A stretch of DNA of 64,000 nt. Source: Ferdinandcohnia humi_A. Lineage in GTDB: Bacteria; Bacillota; Bacilli; Bacillales; Bacillaceae_L. The position numbers were made by a program, and so were the translations under genes. The stretch's first letter is position 1. Every line of letters begins with the position of its first letter. The stretch spans positions 1 to 64,000 of the forward strand of contig JBLKRX010000012.1 in the NCBI GenBank assembly GCA_047608075.1. The letters run 5' to 3'. Under the pieces are notes generated by a model. It saw only the letters and a list, made by a program, of their open reading frames with translations, was not told where the DNA came from and did no database searches. Below, in pieces: positions 36,104 through 44,091 of the stretch.

Positions 36104-36137
36104 GTTGGGACAATGTACCTGTCCCCTTGTCCCATTT
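36104..36137. repeat. GGGACA/TGTCCC extragenic motif, copy 1
   Basis: TGGGACA, ACCTGTCCCC and TTGTCCCA occur within 34 bases. Copies with the same blocks are at 42369-42397 (opposite strand) and 42653-42678. It is a recurrent intergenic motif with no coding sense. Confidence 0.55.
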
Positions 36138-36203
36138 GGGTATTCATGGTAATTTAGGTTAGTGTGTTTTTGCTTGATAAAAAAAGTGAGGAGTATATAT
36201 AAA

Positions 36204-36770
36204 ATGAGTGACTTATTTACAATCGATTGTGGCGAGTTTTTGTTACGTGAATATACGATAGAAGATGCAGAGGCGATCTATGAGCTAACCGCTCAACCGG
36301 AAGTATATGAATTTTTACCTGATTTTAAGACAACATTAGAAACGAGACGAGACTGGGTAGCTAATTATGAAATCCCTTCAAACAAACGATTTTTAGCAGC
36401 AGTCCCTACTATAGAAGATCAAACCTACCTTAGACTGGGAATCATTTTAAAAGAAACTGGAAAGCTAATCGGATTTTGTATGACTGGTATTAAAGATGAG
36501 CTCCCAGCACCGAATCGAGAAATTGCATATGCCATTTCAAAACATTATAGAAATAAAGGCTATACTACAAAAGCATCAAAAGCTCTCATCGCCTATTTGT
36601 TTGAAAATACCAACGTTGACGTATTGAATGCTTTAGCTCTCACCCACAATTTCAGCTCAAATCGAGTGATACAAAAAGTTGGGTTCCGACTGGCTGGAAA
36701 TGTAGTGATTGATAATCAAACTTATCACCATTACACTCTAAACAAAAAGGATTGGGGCCTTGTAGACTAA
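36204..36770 (+). CDS. GNAT-family N-acetyltransferase
   Basis: A 188-residue acetyltransferase of the RimJ/RimL type: FLLREYTIEDAEAIYELTAQPEVYEFL at the N-terminus, the acyl-CoA binding turn in YAISKHYRNKGYTTKA (a variant of R/Q-x-x-G-x-G/A), and the C-terminal NFSSNRVIQKVGFRL motif that is standard in this group. It would transfer an acetyl group from acetyl-CoA to a protein N-terminus or small amine; the acceptor is unknown. The start ATG follows GAGGAG by ten bases. It is monocistronic with a terminator. Confidence 0.8.
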   Translation: MSDLFTIDCGEFLLREYTIEDAEAIYELTAQPEVYEFLPDFKTTLETRRDWVANYEIPSNKRFLAAVPTIEDQTYLRLGIILKETGKLIGFCMTGIKDELPAPNREIAYAISKHYRNKGYTTKASKALIAYLFENTNVDVLNALALTHNFSSNRVIQKVGFRLAGNVVIDNQTYHHYTLNKKDWGLVD

Positions 36771-36806
36771 TAGTTAGTATTAAAAACACTAGAGAACACT
36801 AGCGTT

Positions 36807-36846
36807 GAGAGTGGACAAAGGCAATTTGACTTTGTCTACTCTTATT
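36807..36846 (+). terminator. Terminator of the acetyltransferase gene
   Basis: The stem GAGAGTGGACAAAG / CTTTGTCTACTCTT with a GCAATTTGA loop. Confidence 0.75.
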
Positions 36847-36859
36847 CCCCAAAAAAAAA

Positions 36860-37019
36860 CTAGAGTTTGTGTATCCACAGACTATCTTGAAAACGCTTGT
36901 CAGATAAGGCGTGCAGCCGAACGAAGACGCGAATAGAAGTATCTTCATGAGCGGACGAACGAGGCAAGTAATGTAGTATGTGAGCGTTTGTCAACAGTCT
37001 GAACGATAGAGAACTCTAG
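36860..37019. repeat. Structured inverted-repeat element
   Basis: About 160 bp with nested inverted repeats: CTAGAGTT (36860) / AACTCTAG (37012), CAGACT / AGTCTG, and AAACGCT / AGCGTTT. Near-identical 16-base direct repeats (AGAGAACACTAGCGTT at 36791 and AGAGAACTCTAGCGTT at 37008) lie at its left flank and right end. It is probably a small mobile or structured RNA repeat. Confidence 0.6.
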
Positions 37020-37040
37020 CGTTTTCTTTCTTCTAGCAAA

Positions 37041-38084
37041 CTACCTTAACACTTTTTCTACTAGTTGTTTATTTTTGAATAGTTCATTATGAGAAGATAC
37101 CATTCCATACTCTTCAGAATCAGGTTCAATAAACTTTTTGGCTTTATTAACAGCATTGGCAGCATCCTGAAATGTTCCAGCTATTAAATGCAGTTTCCCT
37201 TCATGTTTGAGTATATCTCCTGCTCCATACAATCCAGGTACTGAGGATTCACTCATAGCATTTCCTGCGATATAGTAATTGTCTGCAATTTGAATTTGCA
37301 GTTCACTGTCCTTTAATAACGCTGCATCCTGTTCAAATCCATGATTAACGATGACTTCGTCTATATCCTGATACCAAACCTCTCCTGTTTGTTTATTTCT
37401 CAACTCAACCTTCTCAATTACATTACTATTTTTATTTGCTATTAATTTCGTTATCGATGTGTTAAAAAAACAAAGTGCGGAACTATTTAAAAGCTGTGAT
37501 ATTTGAGCTTCATGAGCCGTAAATGATTCTTTTCTATACGTCACAATGACCTGCTTTGCTAACGGTACTAATTCATTCGCCCAATCAATTGCAGTATCTC
37601 CGCCTCCTGATATAATAACTGTTTTATCTCTAAAATGTTGTAACGATTTCACAGTGTAATTCAGGTTAGAAATCTCGAACCTCTCCGCGCCTTCAATATC
37701 AAGTTTTTGCGGCTTTATAATCCCACTTCCAATTGCAACAATGACCGCCCTTGAATAATGAACTTTACCAGAAACAGCATGCAATAGAAACAGGTTATTT
37801 TCATTTTTAGTTATGGAAACAACCTTTTCATTTAACACGACTGTGGGATCAAATGTAAGACCCTGTTGAACTAGTTGGTCGATTAATTGCCCACCAGAAA
37901 TAGGTGTTAGACCACCGACGTCCCAGATCATTTTTTCTGGGTACATATGAATTTTTCCACCTAATTGAGACTGGAATTCAATCAATTTTGTTTTCATTTT
38001 TCTAAGCCCACTATAAAAGGCTGAGTAAAGTCCTGCCGGTCCGCCTCCAATGATTGTAACATCAAAAATATCAGGTTGATTCAC
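37041..38084 (-). CDS. Ferredoxin/flavodoxin-NADP reductase type 2, YcgT-like
   Basis: A 347-residue thioredoxin-reductase-like flavoprotein lacking the CxxC redox pair. The FAD motif is TIIGGGPAGLYSAFYSGLRK at the N-terminus, the NADPH motif is VIISGGGDTAIDWANEL, and the second FAD block is GLYGAGDI. This matches the YumC/YcgT class of Bacillus. It is divergent from an iron-siderophore uptake operon and has its own Fur-like box, so it probably supplies electrons to release iron from siderophores. No operon partner follows it. Confidence 0.83.
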   Translation of the reverse strand: MNQPDIFDVTIIGGGPAGLYSAFYSGLRKMKTKLIEFQSQLGGKIHMYPEKMIWDVGGLTPISGGQLIDQLVQQGLTFDPTVVLNEKVVSITKNENNLFLLHAVSGKVHYSRAVIVAIGSGIIKPQKLDIEGAERFEISNLNYTVKSLQHFRDKTVIISGGGDTAIDWANELVPLAKQVIVTYRKESFTAHEAQISQLLNSSALCFFNTSITKLIANKNSNVIEKVELRNKQTGEVWYQDIDEVIVNHGFEQDAALLKDSELQIQIADNYYIAGNAMSESSVPGLYGAGDILKHEGKLHLIAGTFQDAANAVNKAKKFIEPDSEEYGMVSSHNELFKNKQLVEKVLR

Positions 38085-38111
38085 TGGTATTCACCTCGGG
38101 GTAATTGTAAT

Positions 38112-38126
38112 TGATTATCATTCTCA
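38112..38126 (-). promoter_or_regulatory. Fur box for the reductase gene
   Basis: TGATTATCATTCTCA is a 7-1-7 Fur-type dyad with two mismatched positions relative to TGATAAT-N-ATTATCA, 28 bases upstream of the reductase start. Confidence 0.7.
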
Positions 38127-38220
38127 ATAAACTTTACCTTACTTTCTTTATTTTCACAATATAAATTTTTTTGTTGACAACAGAAATTCTTCCGTTTTAT
38201 AGTTATTAATAAATTGATAC

Positions 38221-38235
38221 TGATAATCATTATCA
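38221..38235 (+). promoter_or_regulatory. Perfect Fur box for the siderophore operon
   Basis: TGATAATCATTATCA is an exact 7-1-7 Fur consensus, 34 bases before the first gene of the ABC operon. It predicts iron-dependent repression. Confidence 0.92.
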
Positions 38236-38268
38236 ATTATTCTTTTTCAATAAATTGGAGGTCTAATA

Positions 38269-39114
38269 ATGGTTCGCCTATTTACAAATGAATTGAACAT
38301 TGGCTATGGTGAACGTTTAATCGTAAGGAATCTCGACATAAAAATACCCGATAAGAAAATTACGGCAATAATCGGCTCAAATGGTTGTGGGAAATCGACC
38401 CTTCTCAAAGCCATTACCCGCATTATCCCTTATGATTCTGGTGCCGTTGTTTTAGATGGAAGATTCATCTCAAAAATAAACACGAAAGAACTTGCTAAGG
38501 AACTAGCTATCCTTCCACAATCACCCGAGGGCACTGCCGGGCTTACTGTTGGTGAACTTGTATCGTATGGTCGATTCCCCTATCAAAAAGGGTTTGGTAG
38601 GTTAACAAAAAAAGACTACGAAGTCATTGAATGGGCTCTTACTGTAACAGGGACCATTGACTTTAAGTACCTTCCTGTTGACTCTTTATCAGGTGGGCAA
38701 CGCCAACGGGTTTGGATTGCAATGGCACTCGCACAAGAAACAGAGATGATTTTTCTTGATGAACCAACAACCTATCTTGATATGGCACACCAATTAGAGG
38801 TACTAGAGCTATTACAGAAACTAAACCACGAACAACAAAGAACAATCGTAATGGTGCTTCATGACTTAAACCAAGCCGCTCGGTTTGCAGATTATGTAGT
38901 TGCCTTAAAAGACGGTGAAGTTGTAAAAGCAGGTTCCTGTGAAGAAGTCATTACCCATGAAGTGTTGAAAAAGGTATTTAAAATTGATGCTGTACTTGGT
39001 CGAGATCCCCGCACGAACAAGCCAATGTGCATTACATACAATCTACTAAAAGGAGAATATCAAAATGAAAAAACTAGTAATTCTGCTCACACTCTTATCT
39101 CTGCTAGTCGTTAG
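38269..39114 (+). CDS. Iron-siderophore ABC transporter ATPase, FecE/YusV-like
   Basis: A 281-residue ABC ATPase. Walker A is GSNGCGKSTLLK (near residue 40), the signature is LSGGQRQRVW, Walker B is MIFLDEPTTYLD and the H-loop is VLHDLNQAARFADY. It energises import of ferric siderophore through the FecCD-type permeases encoded downstream. It is the first gene after the Fur box, with GGAGG upstream of the ATG. Its last 50 bases overlap the next gene in another frame, an unusually long overlap; the C-terminal about 16 residues (EYQNEKTSNSAHTLIS) may be a non-conserved extension caused by loss of an earlier stop. Confidence 0.9.
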   Translation: MVRLFTNELNIGYGERLIVRNLDIKIPDKKITAIIGSNGCGKSTLLKAITRIIPYDSGAVVLDGRFISKINTKELAKELAILPQSPEGTAGLTVGELVSYGRFPYQKGFGRLTKKDYEVIEWALTVTGTIDFKYLPVDSLSGGQRQRVWIAMALAQETEMIFLDEPTTYLDMAHQLEVLELLQKLNHEQQRTIVMVLHDLNQAARFADYVVALKDGEVVKAGSCEEVITHEVLKKVFKIDAVLGRDPRTNKPMCITYNLLKGEYQNEKTSNSAHTLISASR

Positions 39115-39994
39115 CGCATGTAGCAATAGTGACTCTACAGGAAAAGAAGCGGCTCCAAAAAAAGAGGATAAAGAACCAGAAACCATAACCTACCAATCTG
39201 AAACTGGCCCTATCGAGGTCCCAGCAAATCCCGAACGGGTCGTTGTACTTTCTACTTTTGCCGGTAATGTTTTAGCTTTAGATGTAAACATAGTTGGCGT
39301 TGATTCCTGGTCCAAAATGAATCCTCGATTTGAAGAAAAATTAAAAAATGCTGAGGAAGTATCTGAAGATAGTCTCGAAAAAATAATCGAATTAGATCCA
39401 GACTTAATTATCGGCTTATCTACTACAAAGAATATTGATAAGCTTAACGAAATCGCTCCTACGGTAACATTTACCTATGGAAAATTAGATTATTTAACAC
39501 AACATTTAGAGATTGGAAAACTAGTAAATAAAAAATCAGTAGCACAAGCTTGGATTGATGATTTTAAGAAACGTTCTCTACAGGCTGGGGAAGAGATCAA
39601 AGCAAAAATCGGAGAAGATGCAACCGTATCTGTCATTGAAAATTTTGATAAACAGCTCTATGTATTTGGGGATAACTGGGCACGTGGTACAGAAATACTT
39701 TATCAAGAAATGAAATTGGCTATGCCAGAAAAGGTAAAAGAACTGGCACTTGACGCTGGGTTCTATGCTTTATCATTAGAAATACTCCCTGAGGTTGCTG
39801 GAGATTATTTAATTTTTAGCAAAGACTCTGACCAAGATAATTCTTTTCAGGAAACAGAAACATACAAAAACATTCCAGCTGTTAAAAACAATCACGTATT
39901 TGAAGTGAATGCGAAGGAATTTTACTTTAATGATCCAATTAGCCTGGAGTTTCAACTTGAATTCTTTAAAAAGAGCTTTTTAGGTAACGAATAA
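39065..39994 (+). CDS. Iron-siderophore binding lipoprotein
   Basis: A 309-residue extracytoplasmic binding protein with a lipoprotein signal (lipobox LVVSAC, Cys19) and the class III siderophore-binding fold (VPANPERVVVLSTFAGNVLALDVNIVGVDSW, LIIGLSTTKNIDKLNEIAPTV). It presents ferric siderophore to the permease. The ATG follows AAAGGAG and lies inside the 3' end of the ATPase gene. The sequence suggests the YxeB/FeuA/YfiY group of Bacillus, but catecholate or hydroxamate preference cannot be decided from it. Confidence 0.88.
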   Translation: MKKLVILLTLLSLLVVSACSNSDSTGKEAAPKKEDKEPETITYQSETGPIEVPANPERVVVLSTFAGNVLALDVNIVGVDSWSKMNPRFEEKLKNAEEVSEDSLEKIIELDPDLIIGLSTTKNIDKLNEIAPTVTFTYGKLDYLTQHLEIGKLVNKKSVAQAWIDDFKKRSLQAGEEIKAKIGEDATVSVIENFDKQLYVFGDNWARGTEILYQEMKLAMPEKVKELALDAGFYALSLEILPEVAGDYLIFSKDSDQDNSFQETETYKNIPAVKNNHVFEVNAKEFYFNDPISLEFQLEFFKKSFLGNE

Positions 39995-40084
39995 TTGATT
40001 TTGGGGAGTACTAAAAACCGTTGTATGAGCGATAGAGGCTCCTCCGGTTTATTGAATTCACCCTTTACGAAAAGTGAGAGACAA

Positions 40085-41092
40085 ATGATAAAAAACAACT
40101 CTTTCCTCCCATTTCTTTATAAAATTTTAATCGCTATTCTTTTGTTTTTTGTAATGTTTATTGTTTCTATGGTATTTGGTGCAGCCGATACCACGATTAA
40201 AGATGTTTGGCTCGCATTAACATCCGAAACAAAAAGTAGTACCATTTCTATTATTCGTGAGCTTCGTTTACCTCGTGAACTAGGAGCGATTCTTGTGGGA
40301 GCAGCATTGGCCGTTTCGGGAGCAATTATGCAAGGAATGACTAGAAACCCGCTAGCAGATCCAGGACTTCTTGGGTTAACAGCCGGTGCAAATGCAGCCC
40401 TTGCGATTACAATTGCTCTAATCCCCTCTGCTAATTACTTTAGCATTATGGTTGGTTGTTTTATTGGAGCTGCAATTGGTGCCTTACTGGTCTTCGGATT
40501 AGGGTCAATCAATAAAGGTGGTTTCTCGCCCCTTCGTATCGTCCTAGCAGGTGCAGCTGTTTCTACATTCTTGTTTGCTATAGCTGAAGGTGTTGGTATT
40601 TATTATAAAATCTCAAAGGATATCTCAATGTGGACTGCTGGAGGGCTAATTGGAACGACCTGGGGCCAGCTTCAAGTAATTGTGCCTTTCATTGTCATTG
40701 GAATTTTGCTATCTCTCTTCCTTTCTAGGCAACTCACTATTCTAAGTTTAAGTGAAGAGGTAGCTGTTGGATTAGGACAAAAGACAACATTAATTAAGAC
40801 GTTACTTTTTATGATCATTATATTACTTGCAGGTGCAGCCGTTGCACTCGTAGGAAATATGGCTTTTATTGGCCTAATGGTGCCACATATCGTACGTGCG
40901 CTAGTTGGAACAGATTATCGATTTATCATTCCAATGTCGGTTTTTACAGGAGCAATTTTTATGCTCCTTGCTGACACACTCGGTCGGACGATTCATGCCC
41001 CGTTTGAAACACCTGTTGCTGCAATTATCGCGGTAATGGGGCTACCCTTCTTCCTATTTATCGTACATAAAGGAGGAAAAGCTTTCTCATGA
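40085..41092 (+). CDS. Iron-siderophore ABC permease, FecCD family (first)
   Basis: A FecCD-type permease with about nine to ten membrane helices and the cytoplasmic coupling motif region RELRLPRELGAILVGAALAVSGAIMQGMTRNPLADPG. From this ATG it is 335 residues, the usual family length, but the ribosome site (GTGAGAG) is weak. An ATG at 40025 and a TTG at 39995 would add up to 30 residues. Its stop overlaps the next gene's start (ATGA). It forms the heterodimeric import channel with that gene. Confidence 0.86.
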   Translation: MIKNNSFLPFLYKILIAILLFFVMFIVSMVFGAADTTIKDVWLALTSETKSSTISIIRELRLPRELGAILVGAALAVSGAIMQGMTRNPLADPGLLGLTAGANAALAITIALIPSANYFSIMVGCFIGAAIGALLVFGLGSINKGGFSPLRIVLAGAAVSTFLFAIAEGVGIYYKISKDISMWTAGGLIGTTWGQLQVIVPFIVIGILLSLFLSRQLTILSLSEEVAVGLGQKTTLIKTLLFMIIILLAGAAVALVGNMAFIGLMVPHIVRALVGTDYRFIIPMSVFTGAIFMLLADTLGRTIHAPFETPVAAIIAVMGLPFFLFIVHKGGKAFS

Positions 41093-42096
41093 TCCATCCA
41101 ACTATAGTAAAGAAACAACGATTGATACTTTTGGCGCTAGTCATACTACTATTCAGTACAATTCTTCTAAGTATGGGAATTGGCTATTCCTCCCTAACCT
41201 ATGACAGACTATTACCCACATTACTGGGTCAGGGTGCATTTAAAGAAGAATTTGTCTTATTTTCCATACGCATGCCACGTATTTTCATCACTCTTTTAGG
41301 AGGAATGGCACTGGCTTTGTCTGGTGCCATTTTACAAAGCATTACACGCAATGACCTTGCAGACCCTGGGATTATTGGAATTAACTCCGGAGCAGGTGTT
41401 GCAATTGCAACGTTTTATTTATTTTTTCCGCTCGATCCAGGTTCCTTTGTATATGTCATACCTCTTGTTGCTTTTTGTGGCGCTTTACTTTCAGCCAGTT
41501 TCATTTATCTTTTTTCCTATCAAAAAAAGAGGGGACTTCAACCAATTAGACTTGTCCTTGTAGGGGTAGGTTTTTCCATGGCACTATCTGGAGCCATGGT
41601 GATTCTGATTTCCTCTGCTGAACGTGAAAAGGTTGATTTTATTTCAAAATGGTTGGCTGGAAACATATGGGGTACGGATTGGCCATTTATTTGGGCGCTG
41701 CTACCATGGCTCATTGTATTGATCCCTTTTTCATTATATAAAGCAAATCGTCTCAATCTATTAGGACTAAGTGAGCCTGTTGCAACAGGTGTGGGTGTAG
41801 CCATTCAAAAAGAACGACTATTGTTATTGATTGCAGCTGTTGCCCTTGCAGCCTCTGCCGTTTCTGTTACAGGGGGTATCTCTTTTATCGGACTAATGGC
41901 TCCGCATATAGCAAAAGCAATAGTAGGTCCTAGAAACCAATTATCACTACCAGTTGCCATACTAATTGGTGGGTGGCTCTTATTAGTCGCGGATACTATT
42001 GGACGCACAATTGTTGACCCAGAAGGAATTGCGGCAGGTATTATGGTCGCCTTAATCGGAGCACCTTATTTTATGTATCTACTACTGAAAAAATAA
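41089..42096 (+). CDS. Iron-siderophore ABC permease, FecCD family (second)
   Basis: A 335-residue FecCD permease paired with the preceding one: IRMPRIFITLLGGMALALSGAILQSITRNDLADPGIIG at the coupling region (given here as a family block, residues near 55-90) and FIGLMAPHIAKAIVGPRNQ near the C-terminus. It overlaps the upstream gene by four bases, so the two are translationally coupled. It is the last gene of the Fur-controlled operon and is followed at once by a perfect terminator. Confidence 0.9.
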   Translation: MIHPTIVKKQRLILLALVILLFSTILLSMGIGYSSLTYDRLLPTLLGQGAFKEEFVLFSIRMPRIFITLLGGMALALSGAILQSITRNDLADPGIIGINSGAGVAIATFYLFFPLDPGSFVYVIPLVAFCGALLSASFIYLFSYQKKRGLQPIRLVLVGVGFSMALSGAMVILISSAEREKVDFISKWLAGNIWGTDWPFIWALLPWLIVLIPFSLYKANRLNLLGLSEPVATGVGVAIQKERLLLLIAAVALAASAVSVTGGISFIGLMAPHIAKAIVGPRNQLSLPVAILIGGWLLLVADTIGRTIVDPEGIAAGIMVALIGAPYFMYLLLKK

Positions 42097-42125
42097 CGTC
42101 TACTCCTTTACGTATCAATTAGATA

Positions 42126-42163
42126 GAAAGAAGGATAACCATTACATGGTTATCCTTCTTTCG
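42126..42163 (+). terminator. Terminator of the siderophore operon
   Basis: A 16-bp perfect stem (GAAAGAAGGATAACCA and complement) with a five-base loop. It may also serve the small gene on the other strand. Confidence 0.9.
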
Positions 42164-42195
42164 CTTTCATACATCTTTAATGTAAATGCTTGAAA

Positions 42196-42348
42196 TTACT
42201 CATCATTTACCTCGCCATCGCCAATCTCATCCTCTTCCTCGATCTCTTCAATCTGTTCCCCTTCCTTAAGATCCTCCTCATCATTACCACAACCAGCTAA
42301 CGAAAAAAAAGAAAAAGAAACCAACAACATAAACAAAAACCTCTTCAT
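42196..42348 (-). CDS. Small acidic lipoprotein (50 residues)
   Basis: A 50-residue open frame below usual length cut-offs. It has a complete lipoprotein signal (MKRFLFMLLVSFSFFSLAGC; lipobox LAGC, Cys20) and a 30-residue tail made almost only of D, E, G, N and I with a few K/Q. GGAGG lies nine bases before the ATG, an ideal site. The mature protein would be a very acidic peptide tethered to the outer face of the membrane. No family is recognised. Metal or cation binding is a guess; the gene follows the iron-uptake operon in the opposite direction. Confidence 0.75.
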   Translation of the reverse strand: MKRFLFMLLVSFSFFSLAGCGNDEEDLKEGEQIEEIEEEDEIGDGEVNDE

Positions 42349-42761
42349 ATTTGATTGCCTCCTTCTAGTGGGACATGGGGACAGGTTCCGTGTCCCAAAT
42401 AATCCTATGTTTGTATAATGAACTCAGATGTAATTTTTATACTATTAAAAATGTTACTTTGTAAAAAGAATCCGTAAGAAACTGTTGCCAGCCAACGGTT
42501 TCTTTTTTTGTCCAGCACCTCTTTGTAGTACAAGCCGGTTTGATTGGAGGTCAACACCCCTTTGGCTACTCATTATAGGGTTGGGACAGCATACAACAGG
42601 CTCCAAAGTAATGAGGTACATGGATGACGTTTTTTGAGGACACAGAAGGAAATAAACCTGTCCCTATGTCCCGTCCCCCTACTGAAAATTCAAGTATAAT
42701 CTCATTGCGGTTCAACAAACTAAAACTAAGAAAATGATCATCAAATGAAAGGACTTATCCG
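42349..42761. other. Intergenic region with an orphan terminator and GGGACA motifs
   Basis: About 410 bases. Two copies of the GGGACA/TGTCCC motif (42369-42397 and 42653-42678) flank a perfect TATAAT box (42414-42419) and a plus-strand terminator (42477-42509) with no gene between them. A short untranslated RNA of about 85 bases is possible, but no good -35 box is seen. Confidence 0.45.
42477..42509 (+). terminator. Orphan plus-strand terminator
   Basis: AGAAACTGTTG / CAACGGTTTCT (one G-U or mismatch) followed by seven T residues. No coding gene ends here on this strand; the upstream operon already has its own terminator. Confidence 0.75.
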
Positions 42762-43754
42762 ATGAAGATAACGCATATATTTCTTATTAGTTTGCTTGTA
42801 AGTTTAGTGATACCTTTGGCTCCTGCTCAAGCAGCTAGAAATAGCCCAGACAATATTTATGAAGTGAAAGTCGGTGACACCCTACCTGATATCGCCAAGA
42901 AATATGATACTTCTTCCGAGGAAATAAAGCTCACGAACGGGATGCAGTCTGATTTACTGTTGGTTGGCCAGAAATTATGGGTTCCCATTACATATGAAGT
43001 CATTGCTGGAGATACCATTGAAGAACTAGCCTCTAAATACCATTCATCTGTTGAGACCATAAAATCAGCAAATAAACTGACAAATAAACAGCTTTATGCC
43101 GGTCAAATTTTAAAAATTAATCCGAAAAGGATGACCATGCAAGGTCAGCACATCCTCATGACAAAAGAGGAATTCCAGGAATGGTTATTTAACAATATTT
43201 TCAAAAGAAAAATAAATCTGATTCAACAACATCATACCTGGATCCCGTCATACAATCGTTTTAACGGTTCCAATCATTTTCAATTGTTGAAAGGGATGGA
43301 GAGCTACCATATCAATAAAATGGGATGGAAAACCATTGCCCAAAATATTACAACCTTTCCTGACGGTAAAATAGCCGTTTCTCGACCTTTCAACATGGCT
43401 CCTGAAGGTTCAATTGGACCGACGGCGAACTCGGTTGGGATTGCAATAGAACATGTTGGAAATTTTGATCTTGGGCAGGACATGATGACGAAGGAACAAA
43501 AGGACACAATCATCTATATCAATGCCCTCCTTTGTATAAAATTTGGGCTAACTCCTTCTATCGATAGTATTACGTATCACCATTGGTGGAATGTAAAGAC
43601 GGGAGAACGGGTTCTAGACAAAGGTCCAGACTATAATGTAAAAACCTGCCCTGGCACTGGTTTTTTTGGTGGGAATTCCACAACAAGTGCTAAAAAATAT
43701 TTCTATCCACTTATCTCACGTAAGATGGAGGAAATTATCGCCTCTATGGATTAA
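42762..43754 (+). CDS. Secreted LysM N-acetylmuramoyl-L-alanine amidase
   Basis: A 330-residue exported protein: signal peptide (MKITHIFLISLLVSLVIPLAPAQA), two LysM peptidoglycan-binding repeats (YEVKVGDTLPDIAKKYDTSSEEIK at about 35-78 and YEVIAGDTIEELASKYHSSVETIK at about 80-125) and a C-terminal Amidase_2/PGRP-like domain. Candidate zinc ligands and catalytic residues are in LIQQHHTWIPSYN, IAIEHVGNFD and HHWWNVKTGERVLDKGPDYNVKTCPG. It would cut the amide between MurNAc and the stem peptide. It is monocistronic, with a terminator just after. Confidence 0.85.
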   Translation: MKITHIFLISLLVSLVIPLAPAQAARNSPDNIYEVKVGDTLPDIAKKYDTSSEEIKLTNGMQSDLLLVGQKLWVPITYEVIAGDTIEELASKYHSSVETIKSANKLTNKQLYAGQILKINPKRMTMQGQHILMTKEEFQEWLFNNIFKRKINLIQQHHTWIPSYNRFNGSNHFQLLKGMESYHINKMGWKTIAQNITTFPDGKIAVSRPFNMAPEGSIGPTANSVGIAIEHVGNFDLGQDMMTKEQKDTIIYINALLCIKFGLTPSIDSITYHHWWNVKTGERVLDKGPDYNVKTCPGTGFFGGNSTTSAKKYFYPLISRKMEEIIASMD

Positions 43755-43766
43755 ATCTATAGACTT

Positions 43767-44045
43767 TTAACACAGAAGAGGAGAAAGCCGGGCTTTCTCC
43801 TCTTTTATCGCAAGTATCGGTCGGTTAAACTGGATTCGGATTGGATGATATTCGTGTTTTGCTCTCTTCACCTTTTTCTTTTCTGTTAGCGGTGGTGCTT
43901 TTTTAGCAAAATCCTTCAATATTGAAATTGACACCCCAATGTGCACAAATGCTCTTACAATGATAGCTGTCTGCTTTGCATCTTGGCACCCTGAGTGCAT
44001 TAAAACTGCAGCTGATGCTGATAAAACGAAAAAAGAAGCAACCAC
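43767..44045 (-). CDS. Doubtful small hypothetical protein
   Basis: An open frame of up to 92 residues with Bacillus-like codon use and one plausible N-terminal helix (VVASFFVLSASAAVLMHSG). Its last 15 codons run through a hairpin that looks like the terminator of the opposing amidase gene, and no ribosome site was seen before the GTG. It may be a decayed or spurious gene. I do not recognise it. Confidence 0.25.
   Translation of the reverse strand: MVASFFVLSASAAVLMHSGCQDAKQTAIIVRAFVHIGVSISILKDFAKKAPPLTEKKKVKRAKHEYHPIRIQFNRPILAIKEEKARLSPLLC
43776..43807 (+). terminator. Terminator of the LysM amidase gene
   Basis: AAGAGGAGAAAGCC / GGCTTTCTCCTCTT followed by TT. Confidence 0.8.
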
Positions 44046-44091
44046 AAAAGTAGCTGCTTTATAAGCCGATTATATTTAGCCCATTATAAAG

